DNA of 64,000 nucleotides from Promerops cafer (lineage: Eukaryota > Chordata > Aves > Passeriformes > Nectariniidae), in assembly GCA_013398275.1 (NCBI GenBank), contig VZSE01008843.1, positions 310,953 through 374,952 on the forward strand. Direction: 5' to 3'. The notes beneath the pieces were generated by a model. It was not told the DNA's origin. It saw nothing but the letters and a program-made list of their open reading frames with translations, and searched no databases. A program made the position numbers and the translations under genes. The stretch's first letter is position 1; every line of letters begins with the position of its first letter. Shown here piece after piece: positions 47,301 to 59,500 of the stretch.

Positions 47301-49574
47301 TTGAAGGGAGGACTGAGATAAAAATAAGCATCTCAGATTCCCTGTGGCCTGGCTAAAACAATATTCTGTCCTTAATCTTCATTATAAAAAGTGTAAGGAG
47401 CAAAATCCAAAAGAAATAGAATTAAATATTGATGGTTCATGCAACAAATAAAGTTGAGTGAGCACTTCCAAGCCTTTTCTTCTGCACAGGTTTTGGTCTT
47501 TTGGCCAGTGCCAGGCTGCTGTGGTCCTTTCCCCAGCTATGTTCTCATGACTGAGCTAAGTTCAAATATTTATATCTTTAAAAAATGTAAAAGTAAAGAG
47601 CTCATCATGTCCTGTGGACACATCATTTAATGGCTGCTTGAGCCTTGAAATTTCTGCTTCTGGAACAGAGAGAAATTGCCTGGAGTTGGCTATTGCTTGG
47701 GGCTATTCTTGTTTATTTGAATGGAGACACAAATATATGATCATCCAAACAGAAGCAAAAAACAGTCCCATCCCTTGCTGAGGCACTCCCTCACCCAGCA
47801 GCCTCTGTTCAGGAGGAAGCCCACATCTGAGACCCCCTGAGCATCACCTCAGCCTGGGGGTGGTCCTGGATCCGCAGCCCACAGCAAAACCCCACTGGAA
47901 AATCTCAGCACCAATTTACAGACAGTTCAAAATGTTAGCTGAGAGCTACACCCAGCCTCCAAGCCCCTGACTTCTGGCAAGTGAAGGGTTCAAGTCCAGG
48001 ATCAAACATCCAAGCTGGGACCAGACCAGTCAAGGCTTGCATCCAAGCACATCAGGAAGCATCACCACACTCCCCACACTTCCAGCTTAGGGCAGATCTG
48101 AAATACAAAGTTTTACTGGCATCACTGCATTAATATGGGGTAGGAAAGAATCATAATGTGAACTGAAGTAGCAATATCACAAAAGTCTCCATGGAGAGGC
48201 AAGATATACACAGAAAAGGAGCCTATTTATACATATTTTTACAGCTGATGCAATCTGAGAGGAAATTTGATCAAATATTTTTGTCAACATAAGCTGAGTC
48301 ATCACTGGCTGAATGAACTGAGTCCATGTGTATTGCCTAGTCCTCCTGCCTTTCTCCTGGAATTATCAAGGATCTCAAAAGCATGATCCTTAGAGTTGCA
48401 GCTGTATGTCTTCATAGTCACATGTGGCTTTTTAGGTTGAAAGTTTGGTGCAATTGTGCTGTAAGAAAATATTATTATTGTACTCCCCTACCTTAGTGAT
48501 TGAAACTATATCCATCAGACAATAAATCTGCCATTGATACTTATATTTTTCCCCATGGTCTGAAACCTCTTTGCCTTGTCTGAAACCTGAGGTCAACATT
48601 TGTGTTCTTTGTGTCATATTAGTTCTGCAGAGACACCATGTCTTGTACTCATTTATGTCCCCTTTAAGCACTAAAGGTTGTAGGAGGGTGGGTAATTGTC
48701 TGAGAATTGTACAGACTCAACCTGCCAGCAGCAGCCAGCCCTCTCCACTCATCTTTGGTTAAGAGATTGATGGGATCCACCACCTTCATTGCATCCATCA
48801 TGTAAGTCCATGTAGCTGGACAAGCCTGAACAGCTCTGTTAATTCTGTCACATTGCTCTTTATGCATTTCTTCACTCAAATGGGTTTTGTTAGCTCAGAC
48901 CTTGATACCCTGCTTTCAGCAGCACTGCTGTAATCATCTGTGAAAGAGCTTAAGTGGACTGCCAGGTCCAATCTTCAGATATCCTCAGGCTGATCATAAA
49001 TGCACTCTTGTAGGACAAATACAACATAATCCTGACAAGCAGATCTGGGCCCCAAATTTATCTGTATTTTCTATTACATTTGGTTTAATAATGCCATGAA
49101 AATTGCTCTCTGGAATCCCTGAATTGAAAATGAAGCATTTTGCTATTTAAGAACGAAAAACCACTGAAAATTTTTAATCAAAGACATATGAAGAAGGAAG
49201 GGAAAAAAGGACGGTTTTATAGAACCTTTTAACTGGAAAAAATGCAGTTAGCTTTAGTAATAATAATAACTGGACACACATGTGATCCCTTTTCTGGAAC
49301 TACTGCTGAGAGAAGAATGAATAAGACAGCAGGAGCACAACCAGAGCTCCCTTCCCTCAGTGGGCAGATTTCTGTGTGGTGGCAGGTTTGAAATGCCCCA
49401 ACAGGGCTTGCCATCACTCAGAGCACCAATTGCCTCCTCCTAAGCACACAGTCAAAGCAGTGCCACTCTTAGTGACAATTTGGCAAGAAGAGCTTGGTGG
49501 AGAATGGGAGAGGCTGAATTGTCCTGTTTGCTCACAACCTATTCAGCAGCCTCCTGCCAGCCCTGCTTGAGCTG
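44391..49574. other. Intergenic, no recognised gene
   Basis: Holds the candidate noncoding element at 46100-46395 and, on the minus strand at 48664-49060, two short frames with protein-like composition that may be a decayed coding remnant. A 172-codon minus frame at 46495-47013 looks accidental. Confidence 0.55.
46100..46395. promoter_or_regulatory. Candidate conserved noncoding element rich in TAATTA/ATTAAT cores
   Basis: Balanced, repeat-free sequence holds many homeodomain-type cores (gaaattaatcat, attttaattagtag, caataattaattaatg) in a style typical of vertebrate developmental enhancers. Conservation was not tested. Confidence 0.25.
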
Positions 49575-50138
49575 TTCATTAAGGGAGGGGAGTTTGCCCC
49601 TCTGCTCTGCTCTGCTCTGCTGAGACCCCACCTGCAGTGCTGCTTCCAGCACTGGGGTCCCAACACAGGAAGAGCACTGACTTGTTGGAGCAAATCCAGA
49701 GGAGGAAATCAGGATGATTATAGGGATGGAGCACCTCTCCTATCTAGAAAGGCTGGGAGAATTTGGATTATTCAGCTTGGAAAAAGAGAAGACTTTGGGG
49801 TGACCTGATTGTGGCCTTGCAGTACCTGAAGGAAGCCTACAAGAAAAGTGGAGAGGGACTTTTTACAATGGCCTGGAGTGACATAAAATGGGGAAATTAC
49901 TTCAAACTGGAAAGGAGTAAGTTTAGATTAGATATTAGGAAAAAATTCTTTACTGTGAGGGTGGTGAGGCACTGGAACAGGTTACCCAGAGAAGCTGTGG
50001 ATGCCCCATCCCTGGAAGCGTTCAAGACCAGACTGGATGAAACTCTGAGCAACCTGGTCTAGTGGAAGGCAGCAGTGTTGGAACTGGATGATCTTTAAGG
50101 TCCCATCCAAACCAAACCAGTCTGTGATTCTGTGTTGG
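49575..50138 (+). mobile_element. CR1 LINE, 5'-truncated, about 560 bp
   Basis: This is one of the two most complete CR1 copies in the window. It starts near a (TCTGC)4 block and reads through RPHLQCCFQHWGPNTGR-like codons. After that come EKRRLWGDLIVALQYLKEA, FRLDIRKKFFTVRVVRHWNR and APSLEAFKTRLDETLSNLV, with the ORF2 stop at 50060-50062. The tail holds ggatgatctttaaggtccca and ends gtctgtgattctgtg. Frame breaks near 49800 make it inactive. The subtype resembles 1-221 and 21466-21750. Confidence 0.93.
49601..49620. repeat. (TCTGC)4 pentanucleotide repeat at CR1 5' side
   Basis: Four exact TCTGC units lie in the 5' portion of the CR1 copy starting near 49575, probably a local expansion of CR1 sequence. 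Confidence 0.9.
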
Positions 50139-51097
50139 AGTATGAAACGTCACAAGGGAGAAGCCCATAACCTCAGCCCAGGATGTGAGGTTTGATCATT
50201 TTGGTGGAGGATGGGAAAGATATGAGGACCACCAACATACAAGTGCTTTTATGCACAAAGTATCTGCTGACTGAACTCCATGTGCACAGTCCTACTTTTA
50301 CAATGTGTATTTTGTAAGGACACAGGCATTTTCTAACAGAACACTGCTGCCTCCTGGACTGGGAGTTACTGTGGTTCTCGAGGAGCCTTGGCAGGATCTT
50401 TTTCTCCTCTTGTGGAGAAATTGTGGTAAAAATATGCATTATTAAGGGAGGCCTTAGAGGCATGTTGCCTGCACATGGAAGCATTTTTTCCAGACATAGC
50501 AGAATATGCTTTTCTGCTGTGTACATGCATTTATATACACTTAGGAAATGTGATCACAATATACGTTCAAGATAAGAAACAAAGCCAGTGATATCCAAAT
50601 GATTAGCTCTGACTGGTTAATAAGTGTCTACAATGGCAAACATCAAAGTCCAATGGAAAGGACTTTTATATTTGAAAAACATCAAAGCTATTGTTAAGTG
50701 CTGGTTGAGAACAATAAGGTGTTGAAAACAACCATCACACTTTCTGCTTCAGCTTCCCAAGTAAAATTAGGCAGCTTGTGCTGGATGATCAGACCCAGGA
50801 AATACACAGGTATTTCCATCAAACTCCTTGGGAAACAGTGATGGGTCAATCTGGGACTTCTGTTTTTTCACGTTGACATTTTGGCTCTAAAGCCTTCTTT
50901 TCAATAATTGGGAATGCTGCTAAATTTCAGAGCACTGGGCTGCAATTTTCCATGTTGTTTCCATGCTTTAAACAAAGGTTTAAACCTTCAAACAAAAGGT
51001 TTGAATCTTAAGATTTTTGGTTTCCTTTTCTTGTGAGTTCATGTTTGCTTTGAGTTTCTTGTAGAAGTATTCAGCCAAAATTATACTCAAAGATGTC

Positions 51098-51116
51098 AAG
51101 GAAGGAAGGAAGGAAG
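51098..51116. repeat. (AAGG)n short repeat
   Basis: Between four and five AAGG units; intergenic. Confidence 0.85.
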
Positions 51117-53039
51117 CAGCAATAGAACAGGGAAGGATAAAACTGCCACCCACAGAAAGGGAAGAGATCATAAAAAGCCCAAAAATAAGAAAAGTGACTA
51201 CAGTAGCAAAGGACTTGATGCAAGAAGAGGCTGAGAAAAAACATGGAGTGCCAGTGAGGCAGAGCAAGGGTAGATTCTCCATCCTCCAGTTCTGCCAAAG
51301 CAACAGGGAAGATGAAGTTCATGAAGAATTGAAACGACCTGTGCTATTTCTTTTACAAAAAATCAATATCCAGCTGCAACATTGCCTCAAGCAAAGATTG
51401 CATTAACATTAGGAAATAAAGATAACTAGCCTACTTAAATTGGGAGGCAAAAGAATGCGTGTCCAGGGCCTACAGCAAAAAGAAAAACAAGGGAATAATA
51501 AAACCTCTGTTGTCTGCTCCAGCATGAATGTGTAAGATGATCTTGAGAAAACCATCTGCAAAAAAAAATCCCCATAACCAGAAAATTTCAGTATCTCGCA
51601 GGAACACTGTGAGGCCGTATAGATGCTACCATGTTAAATTCCATAGGATAGCTTAAATAATCATTTTTGCTCTATATATTTTTTTTTTCCAAGAGAGCTT
51701 TGAATGCTGCCTGTCCCTATGGCATTCACACAAGACCAGCTCTGTGGTGTTGATTTCTACCAGAGGATTGCTTTGGTAAAGGCTGTGGTATCCTGATATC
51801 TTTGGAGATCTAAAAAGGTGAGGCGGATTCACAGAAACCCTCACATTATACCTTTATTACAGCCCTGATAACCCACCCCTGACACAAAAAACCTTGCCAG
51901 CATGTACCAACTGCTGCTTATTCTGCAGGAATGAGAGCTGCTGCAGCACAGAGAACTGCAGCAACTCTGGAGCCTCTTTTGTTGGACCAGTGGAGCTTCT
52001 GACAGTGACCATGGGCTTGAGGCACTTCAAGAGCCCCCTTTTCCCTGGTGGCAAGGGTCTAGCAAGCAGCCCTACTACCCAGGCCAAAGGACACACAGAG
52101 GCAAATCGACCTGCCTGGATCTTCTACAGGTGTCCTTTAGCCTTTCCATCTGCCCAGCAAACTCTGTTCCCCCAGACACCTCTCCAGCTTGGCCAGGTTG
52201 CAGGTGGTTCTTGCTGGGAATGCAAACCCCTCCCTCGTGGGGAGTGCTGGGTCACACATGGGGACATCCCAACCCATACCTGCATCCAGATATGGCATTA
52301 AGACACCAGTGGTGCAAAGGAACCTTTCAGATGCCCTCTGCACAGGATTTTGCCTTTCCTTCCTCAAAAGTCTGCTTGAGTTAAATCCTCCCTGGGGTGG
52401 TTGCCCATCCCTTCCTGCTCCCGTTAGAGCAGGGCCCAACCCTTCCTTCAAAAGGCATCACTGGCGATGAGATTTCCTGCTGAAAGTGGGATTTGGTCCC
52501 TTTGCTTAGGAACAGAAATGAAACATGCTTCACTGCACCTCATGAATTCTTCCAACATAAGCATCTTCATTTACATGTTTCTGCAGCTGGAAATGTGCTC
52601 CTGTTGCCACGGCAAGGGAGAGAAGAATTTCCACCAAAGTTAAAGTGTGGTGCTCCTTTTTATCCTGTTCTCATTGTTAAACAAATGAGCTGCCTTTAAA
52701 AGCGCTGCAACATTTATTGGTGCCTCCAAAAGGGGTTATTCTCACCTCATCCCAGTTTGCACTTTAAGTAGCAACATTCTTTTTACAGGCTCTGTTAATT
52801 AAGGGAAATAGTCTTAATTTCAGTTAGTTAAGTTGTTTTGTGTGCATGTGGGTGTGTGAAAATAATACAGTATCCTATTTCAAACCTCATGGGGTTTCAG
52901 CAATTATTCCTTTGACAGAAAATCTCAAAAGTCAACAGCCTTATAATGCCTAACTCCTGGGAACCAGGGAAAGGGGAAATTAAACATCCATCTTTGAGTT
53001 TAATGGTGTAAAAATACGTGTGTAGATAACTGCCATTAT

Positions 53040-53610
53040 GTGCATAATTCCCTCCTGCTGAAACGCAGGTTGCAAAAGGCTCTCCCAGACAAGGTTAATC
53101 CAGATCCCACCGCCCCTCCTTGCCCGTATCAGCCTGCAGGGGAGCATTGCACGTGGGGAGGAGAGGGGGTGTGCCCGGGCAGACATTTCCAGGTGCAAAG
53201 CAGCACGTCCCAGGTGAGGAAAGCCTCACCCACTTGTGAATATGCTTTTCCTCTTGGCTGTTCCCTAATCATACCACCCTTCTTCAGCTCCTGGTCCTTT
53301 TTATTAATATTTTTCTTCTGATCAAGGATATGCAAACGCTGCTCTGAGTCACGGCTGCTGCAGTAGGAGTTTCATCTCCTCAGCAGGAGCAGCACTGGGT
53401 GAGTGTGTGCATTTCTGCTGTACGTGATTGTCTGCACGCCCCTTGGCAGGCACCAAGAATGTCTCCCAAACCACGGCTCACGTCTAATCGCTTCCACTCC
53501 AGACTCTGGAGGCTGACTTAGGGACAATATAATAACCAGTTTCTTGCAGGCAGCTGGGCAGTGGCCCAGCCAAAAAAAGTTTAGTGAATCTGCTGGCTGA
53601 CGTCAAACTC
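53040..53610. promoter_or_regulatory. Candidate enhancer-like segment with CRE, AP-1 and octamer-like sites
   Basis: A locally GC-richer, repeat-free stretch in otherwise AT-leaning intergenic DNA contains TGAGTCA (53345-53351), an atatgcaaac octamer-like site just before it, and a full TGACGTCA cAMP-response element (53598-53605). The sites are seen; that they act as an enhancer, and on which gene, is inference. Confidence 0.3.
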
Positions 53611-54104
53611 GTCTGAAGTTCAGGTCCACAAATAACCTTCTACAGTCTCTTGGAAGAGGTGAGATTCTGAGAGACCTGATCTTCTTGGGATTTCCTGCAC
53701 TTGGCTCCATAGGAGATCCTGCCCCAAAATTTGGAGGTAGTTAGGGTTTGTTAGGTGTTAGGAAAGGGAACCTGCACACTTCCAGAGATTGAGGGCTTGT
53801 GTTTGTAAACTAGATCACCATCATTTGAAATTCATGATTTATTGGCAACAGAGAAATTTGCATTCAGTTTGGCAGAGATTTAATATTCCAGTCCTGAAAT
53901 GCTCTAAGATGTTCACACACAGTCCAGTTTAATGGGATCTGGTCCCAGTTAAGGCCAGTTTAAGTGCACATAGTAAATAGCCTGCAGAAATGACAGCAAA
54001 CAACACCTTTACATGAGAGCCACTAAAGTGAAACAGCAGCATGTAGACAGCAGAGACATTGAGACAAAGACTGGTCCCACAGCTCCATCCAGAACTCGCT
54101 CACT

Positions 54105-54127
54105 CCTTCCTTCCTTCCTTCCTTCCT
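54105..54127. repeat. (CCTT)n simple repeat
   Basis: Nearly six exact CCTT units form a pyrimidine-rich microsatellite. Confidence 0.93.
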
Positions 54128-56527
54128 GTCCTGGGTCAGCAGCCATTCTCCATTTCCTGGTTTCAGGTCCAGCAGAAGGCAAAAGCAGTCCTTTGTCCAA
54201 ATTTGGCACATTGCCTCCAGGAAGATTTTATTTGAGAAGATAAAGCAGGGCTGGGAGCAGTGATGCACCTTTCCATTTCCAATCTCATGTTCACAGCTGT
54301 GCACCTGAAGCAGGGGGCTGGGTCAGGCATGACAGGGTGTGTGTCATGACATGATTTGTGACTTTTAGAGTCACCCCTCATTGAGTGTTTCTAAGAAGAG
54401 GGTGTGAGGCATGACAGACTCTTCAGACACTTCAGCAAATTTTTACGTTGCATACAATGAATCTTCCTCATACTATTCACTATGTCAAGTGTTATTCTGT
54501 TGCACACTACAGTGTGCTCTGGAGTGCACTTCTCTACTAGCCTTGAAAAAGAAACTCATTCATTCTTTGTGAGTCCTTAGAGCAATATCTTGTCACATAA
54601 ATAACAATGTTAGTAATTTTATAATCTTTCTGTTAAAATGTGGCTTACTATTAAAGGTTTCTCTCTTTAGTTTTTGACTTGTGTATCTATTTTCTTGGTT
54701 TAGTCATTTAAAAATTATTGCTCACTTAGGAAAAGAATTTGTGACTTTTGTCTGACCCAGGAGAAACAGTCAGACCCTAATTGGCTCTGTCAGTAGTGAA
54801 GGGATGAAGGAAGAAAGATGGAGAGGAGAATATTTTTCATTTTACTTTGGCCACATACTGCAACAGTTTGCAATACCTGTTTAGAGGCAGAACTGGCCAG
54901 TTTGCTGGCACAGTGAGTCACACGAGCCAGAGCAGACTCCATTCACAGCTGTTAACCAGTGCTTTGTTCTGACAGAGGCAAGGAGGTACAGGAGTTGGAA
55001 AGTCCTGTTGGGATACACCTGAAGACAAGTAAAAGTATGATAAAACTCAGTGAGAGTTGTCTATAACTCACCAAGTAGCCCAACACACAAAGCAAAGGCT
55101 TGGGCTGGAGCAACAGCAGGTTGGAAGGGGCACTTGCTCCACCTATGGAGGCAAATAGACCCCTGTGTAACTATGGGCTTGCTGTTGGCACCCAAACAGG
55201 GATGGTGCAGGTGCAGTCTGCCAGTGTAGGAGGGCAGTGGGCTAGCAGAGAAATCAAATAATTCACTAGTCAGCCCTTTCAAAAGGAGATTTAATTAAAT
55301 AAGTCCAAAGGCTCAGCAGAAGATACTTGAAAACTAGTTTTCCTAGTCTGTTTTTGGTTCTTTGCACTGGGTAGGGGATGGCTATCTGTGGAAGTCATTT
55401 TGTTTAAAGAATTAGTAGACAGAACAGTCAGGGAGGTTTCATTTATAAGAGTTTTTAAAACATTTTTTAATGACAAAAGTTGGAATGAAGAGAGTGAAAG
55501 AGAACTTGGTCTGAGTTACAAACAGATTTTAATGGAAGAAGAACCAATTTTGGTCCATGTCAGCACATGGAGATGTGGGTTTGTGGAAGCATCTTTCTCA
55601 AACACCCCACCATGGGCAGCCCTGTTTTGCTGTTCTGGCACAGATGTCTGTTGTTGAACAGATGTTGTCTTGTAAGCTCCCCTAAGCAGCTCCATTTTCC
55701 AATCAGAATTGTAACTGGAATTATGTACAGAAGATAATTGCAGCATTTATAAAAGGGGAGTCCAAAAAACTGGCCTTGCAGCTCAGCGAATTGAGGTCAC
55801 CCATCAAGCTGCTGCCCTCCCTTCCTGCTTGTTTCAAAAAAACAGATGATTTTATTAGAGTCAGCTGCTGAATAGAGACTGTTGGCATTACAGTCCAGGA
55901 AAGACAGCTAGGATACTCCTGTCACTAACTTATTTCTTGGCCAGAGAACAAACCAATGCTTGCTGTATCGTCAAACAGGTAATGGTCTCTTGTGTAATTA
56001 GATCAAATTATTATAAGTGATTATAATAATTTGTAGCTATTCGTCCCTTAAACCAGCTCCTTCATCATGTTTTTCACTGTCTGCTCTGTGACTGTCTTGT
56101 TGAAATCATGAACATTTTGGGCAGGGACTGTTTGTGTCATATGCAGGGCTGGTTGCCCTCATGGTGCCTAAGGATCAAGGTTTTGCTAATTATATTGTAT
56201 CACTGAAATCAGCCGATAGCAACAGGAGACAACAGTGTAGCATCTGGATCAGTGTATAATAACAGCAAGGAATCACAAGATTATTTTCCCTGCCATTACT
56301 TTCAGGACCTGTGCAAACATGTAAAGCCACTAGGACTGGGCTGTCTGTGCAGTTGGCTAATGAAACATTGCCAATTAGTTTAGGCCTCAGCTTGTTAGAT
56401 GCAATGACCCTGCTATTCAGCAGGTGTAAATCAGTGCAAAATAGCTGTTGAAAATCTTACCTGTAGATTAGAGAGATATATGTGAAGCCAAGGAATGATC
56501 TTTAGATATAGCACTGCCTGAATTTAA

Positions 56528-56555
56528 GGGGGGGGAAAAAAAAAAAAAAAAAAAA
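56528..56555. repeat. G8A20 homopolymer junction
   Basis: Eight G followed directly by twenty A, with no recognisable retroposed gene before it. It is prone to length variation and sequencing error. Confidence 0.95.
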
Positions 56556-59500
56556 GTTTGGATTAAAACTTCAGTCTGCAATGCTAATAGAATGATAATG
56601 TTAGAAAAAAGCATCAACCATGTTAAATAAACATCTCTGTGGCAGAAAGAACAGAACTTTGTTAATAGACAACATTTATCTGTGAGCCAAACAAAAAACT
56701 CTTATGAGGCTCTCCAAAGTACTTTTCTTCAAACAACTCAGAAGTTTCTCCACAGCTCCCTTTTTCTTCCATGTTCTAATCATGAGATGATTTTCTAATA
56801 CCAATCTCAGAGCATGGCAGAGAGATGAAATATTCCACTGCAGACAAGCTTGTAGTTTGGCAAAGTTCCAGTATTTTTTTAAGAGCTTCAGCTAGGTAGA
56901 CTTGGTTGCAAAATGTCTGTAGATGCAGAAGTGTGTACATAAAATCTGATAAGATCAAAATGGGGCACTGTAGACCCTTGGATAATGGGCCATGAAACTG
57001 AAGTGTGCAAGTTGAGACTTTGCTTCAGTCTCAGCTATTCAAAGACCCTGCAGTGGCAGAAGTTATGTCCACTGGAAGTTCAGCTCAGACTCTACCAATG
57101 CAGAGTGACAGCTTTGCTTCTTGTTCAAGAAATAGATTTTGTTGTTGCACTCTGCACAGTGCAAAGCACACAGGGATATATTTATATGTGGTAAATTACG
57201 TGCCTTTATAATATACACACATGCACACCCTGAATACACATGTATATACTTACAACTGAAAGGAACAAATATAAATATTTTGGAAAATTAGGTCTTCATT
57301 GTCTTCATAAGTTTTCAATTTCTCTCAACTATAATTTCATCATAAATAATTTTCACAATTTTGACCTCAAAGTAGTCAGACTAATGGAGTTAAACCAGGT
57401 TATTATTCTTGCCCACTTAATACAAGCTCTTAAAGGACAATGCTGGTTAAAGGATAAGAGGTATTCCAAAATACTGGAAGCCACTGGGATGAGTTGTGAA
57501 AACCCAGCATTCCCAGCAGAAGCAGGTGGCTGGCAGGTGAACAAAGGCCTGTCATACAGGTCTCTGCAGTTCTTTGTGTGCAGTTTTTTGGAGTGTTTGG
57601 ATTGATGTTATGCAACTCCCATTGTGTGACAGGTATAAGGGACAAACATTCTTAAACATTCTGTGAAATCCTCTAAGATCTATCAGTCACATGAGGGATA
57701 TTGTTCTCCTAGATTCAGAGTGAGCTGGGAGCTGGAATTTCACCCACGCCTGTTGCCATCATTATGACCAGCAAGTGGTTAAAGCAGTCAGAGTCAAAAA
57801 TACAAGGCAACAGAAATCAAAACAAAACCAGTCATAACAGAAGACTGTATTTGTGATGTGCAGCAATTTTAGAACCACTGGGTATTTCAGTTTTATGTTG
57901 TCCCAGCAGTTTCGGAGCTGTAAGGTTTCCCCTTGGTCAGCTCAGTAGTTTTGCTCTCCCAGCTTGACAGAGCAGCCAAAGCAAGAGCCAGCTCCTCTTC
58001 CACAGATCTGCCTGTGTCCCTGCCCCAGGGTCGGTGCTGGGCCAGGCTTGGCTGCCCTTGGCACGGCTGCTTTCCTTCCCCTGCCATCACTGAACCTATC
58101 CTGTGCTTCATTGCAATTCCCTCCCCAGAGGGATGCTTTAGGGGTAAAGGTCTTATGTGCAAAGCCCTCAAGGTACTCACAGCTCTACGAGCTGGCTCAT
58201 CTGTAAGATGAGGGGCTCAACAGCAGGTGACAAGCAAGAAATCAAAGAAGAATCAGTCCCTGGCTGGCCGTCCATGGTCAAGAAAACTCTAGCCTCATGA
58301 CAGCTTAAAAATATGTCAAAGCTTCCTTTTGCTGGCCTAAAGAGGCCTGGGAATTATGGCCTGATGGCCAGGAGATTTGTTGTCTTCCTCAAGAAACCAC
58401 AATAAAAACAGCCTCCTCACCAGAGTAGCCAAGGAGCTTGAGAAGGGCAGAGGAAACACTTATATATTGCTTTCTGGATTTTGGCTGCCAGATCTCTCAG
58501 GAGAGGTTGGATTCTTCACAAAAATGCTTGATGGGAAGAAAATCCCTAGGAAGGGATTGTTCTGTTTTGTTTTGAACTTAAAGGCCTCCAGTTGACTTGG
58601 GACACTGCCACCAGCCACGTAAGGAAAGCTTGACTCCTTCTTACTCAGGGTGGGGAAAAATCCTACTGTGGGTGTACAAAAGGCCTTCAGAGGCATGACT
58701 TCTCCTGGGACACAACCGTCTTGCCACAATATATTTTGTGGTTGAGTATGGACTGGTTGGTTTGGTGTTTTAATGACAAAATTCTACTGAGGTTTCTCTT
58801 TTCCCTCCCATCCCCCTTTGACTTTTACTCCAGGTTTTCCCTGGAAATAATTTTTATGGGTCTTGCGTGCCTGATATCACTTTTTCCCCCAATGACTTTT
58901 TTAACGAAAAATGCATAAACAATCCAAGAAGCAAATGGAAAACTAGTTTGTGTGCTCAGGGATAGGAACCTTCCTTACTGGTTTGAATATCTTGCTCCCT
59001 CTTAACACTCTCTGTTGCTCCCTGAATCTTTCATTTTAGGCAGTACATCCTCACAGGGAGGGCAGAGACTGTTTTACTCACATTCTTTGTTTCTCTTGGT
59101 CCCAGCTTTAACGTCTCCTCCCATGAGCCTGCCCTCCCCACCAGGGACAGTAGAGTCCCCTTGGGCTAGCAGAGCAGGGATGCTCCTGGGCCTTTCTGCA
59201 CGCTCTGACACTGGATTATTGGGCAAAACATGGGCTTGTTCATGTCCAGCTTGGTGCTGAGGGCTCTCAGCTGTCCCAGCAGGGGCTCAGCAGTGCTGGT
59301 GTAGGAGCAGTGGGCTGTGGTGACTTGGGTGCCTACTGCCTGCTGCAGACACCCTCAGAGCTGCAGTCCACAGGTTTGAAGGTCATTGAAATTCTAGGCT
59401 CCTAAGTAGCAAAGTTATCTAGTGGTTATTTTGTGGATATCTCCTTGGGTTTAACACCCAATTTCTGTCAAAGTTCTCTCTTGGGGACCTAAGTGCTCTT

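Noticed and set aside
47930..48000. tRNA-like B-box (gggttcaagtcc)
   Set aside because: No matching acceptor stem, anticodon arm or A-box at the right distance; chance match.
55115..55145. caggttggaaggggcacttg as a CR1 tail
   Set aside because: Only one short block matches; neighbouring sequence shows no CR1 pattern.
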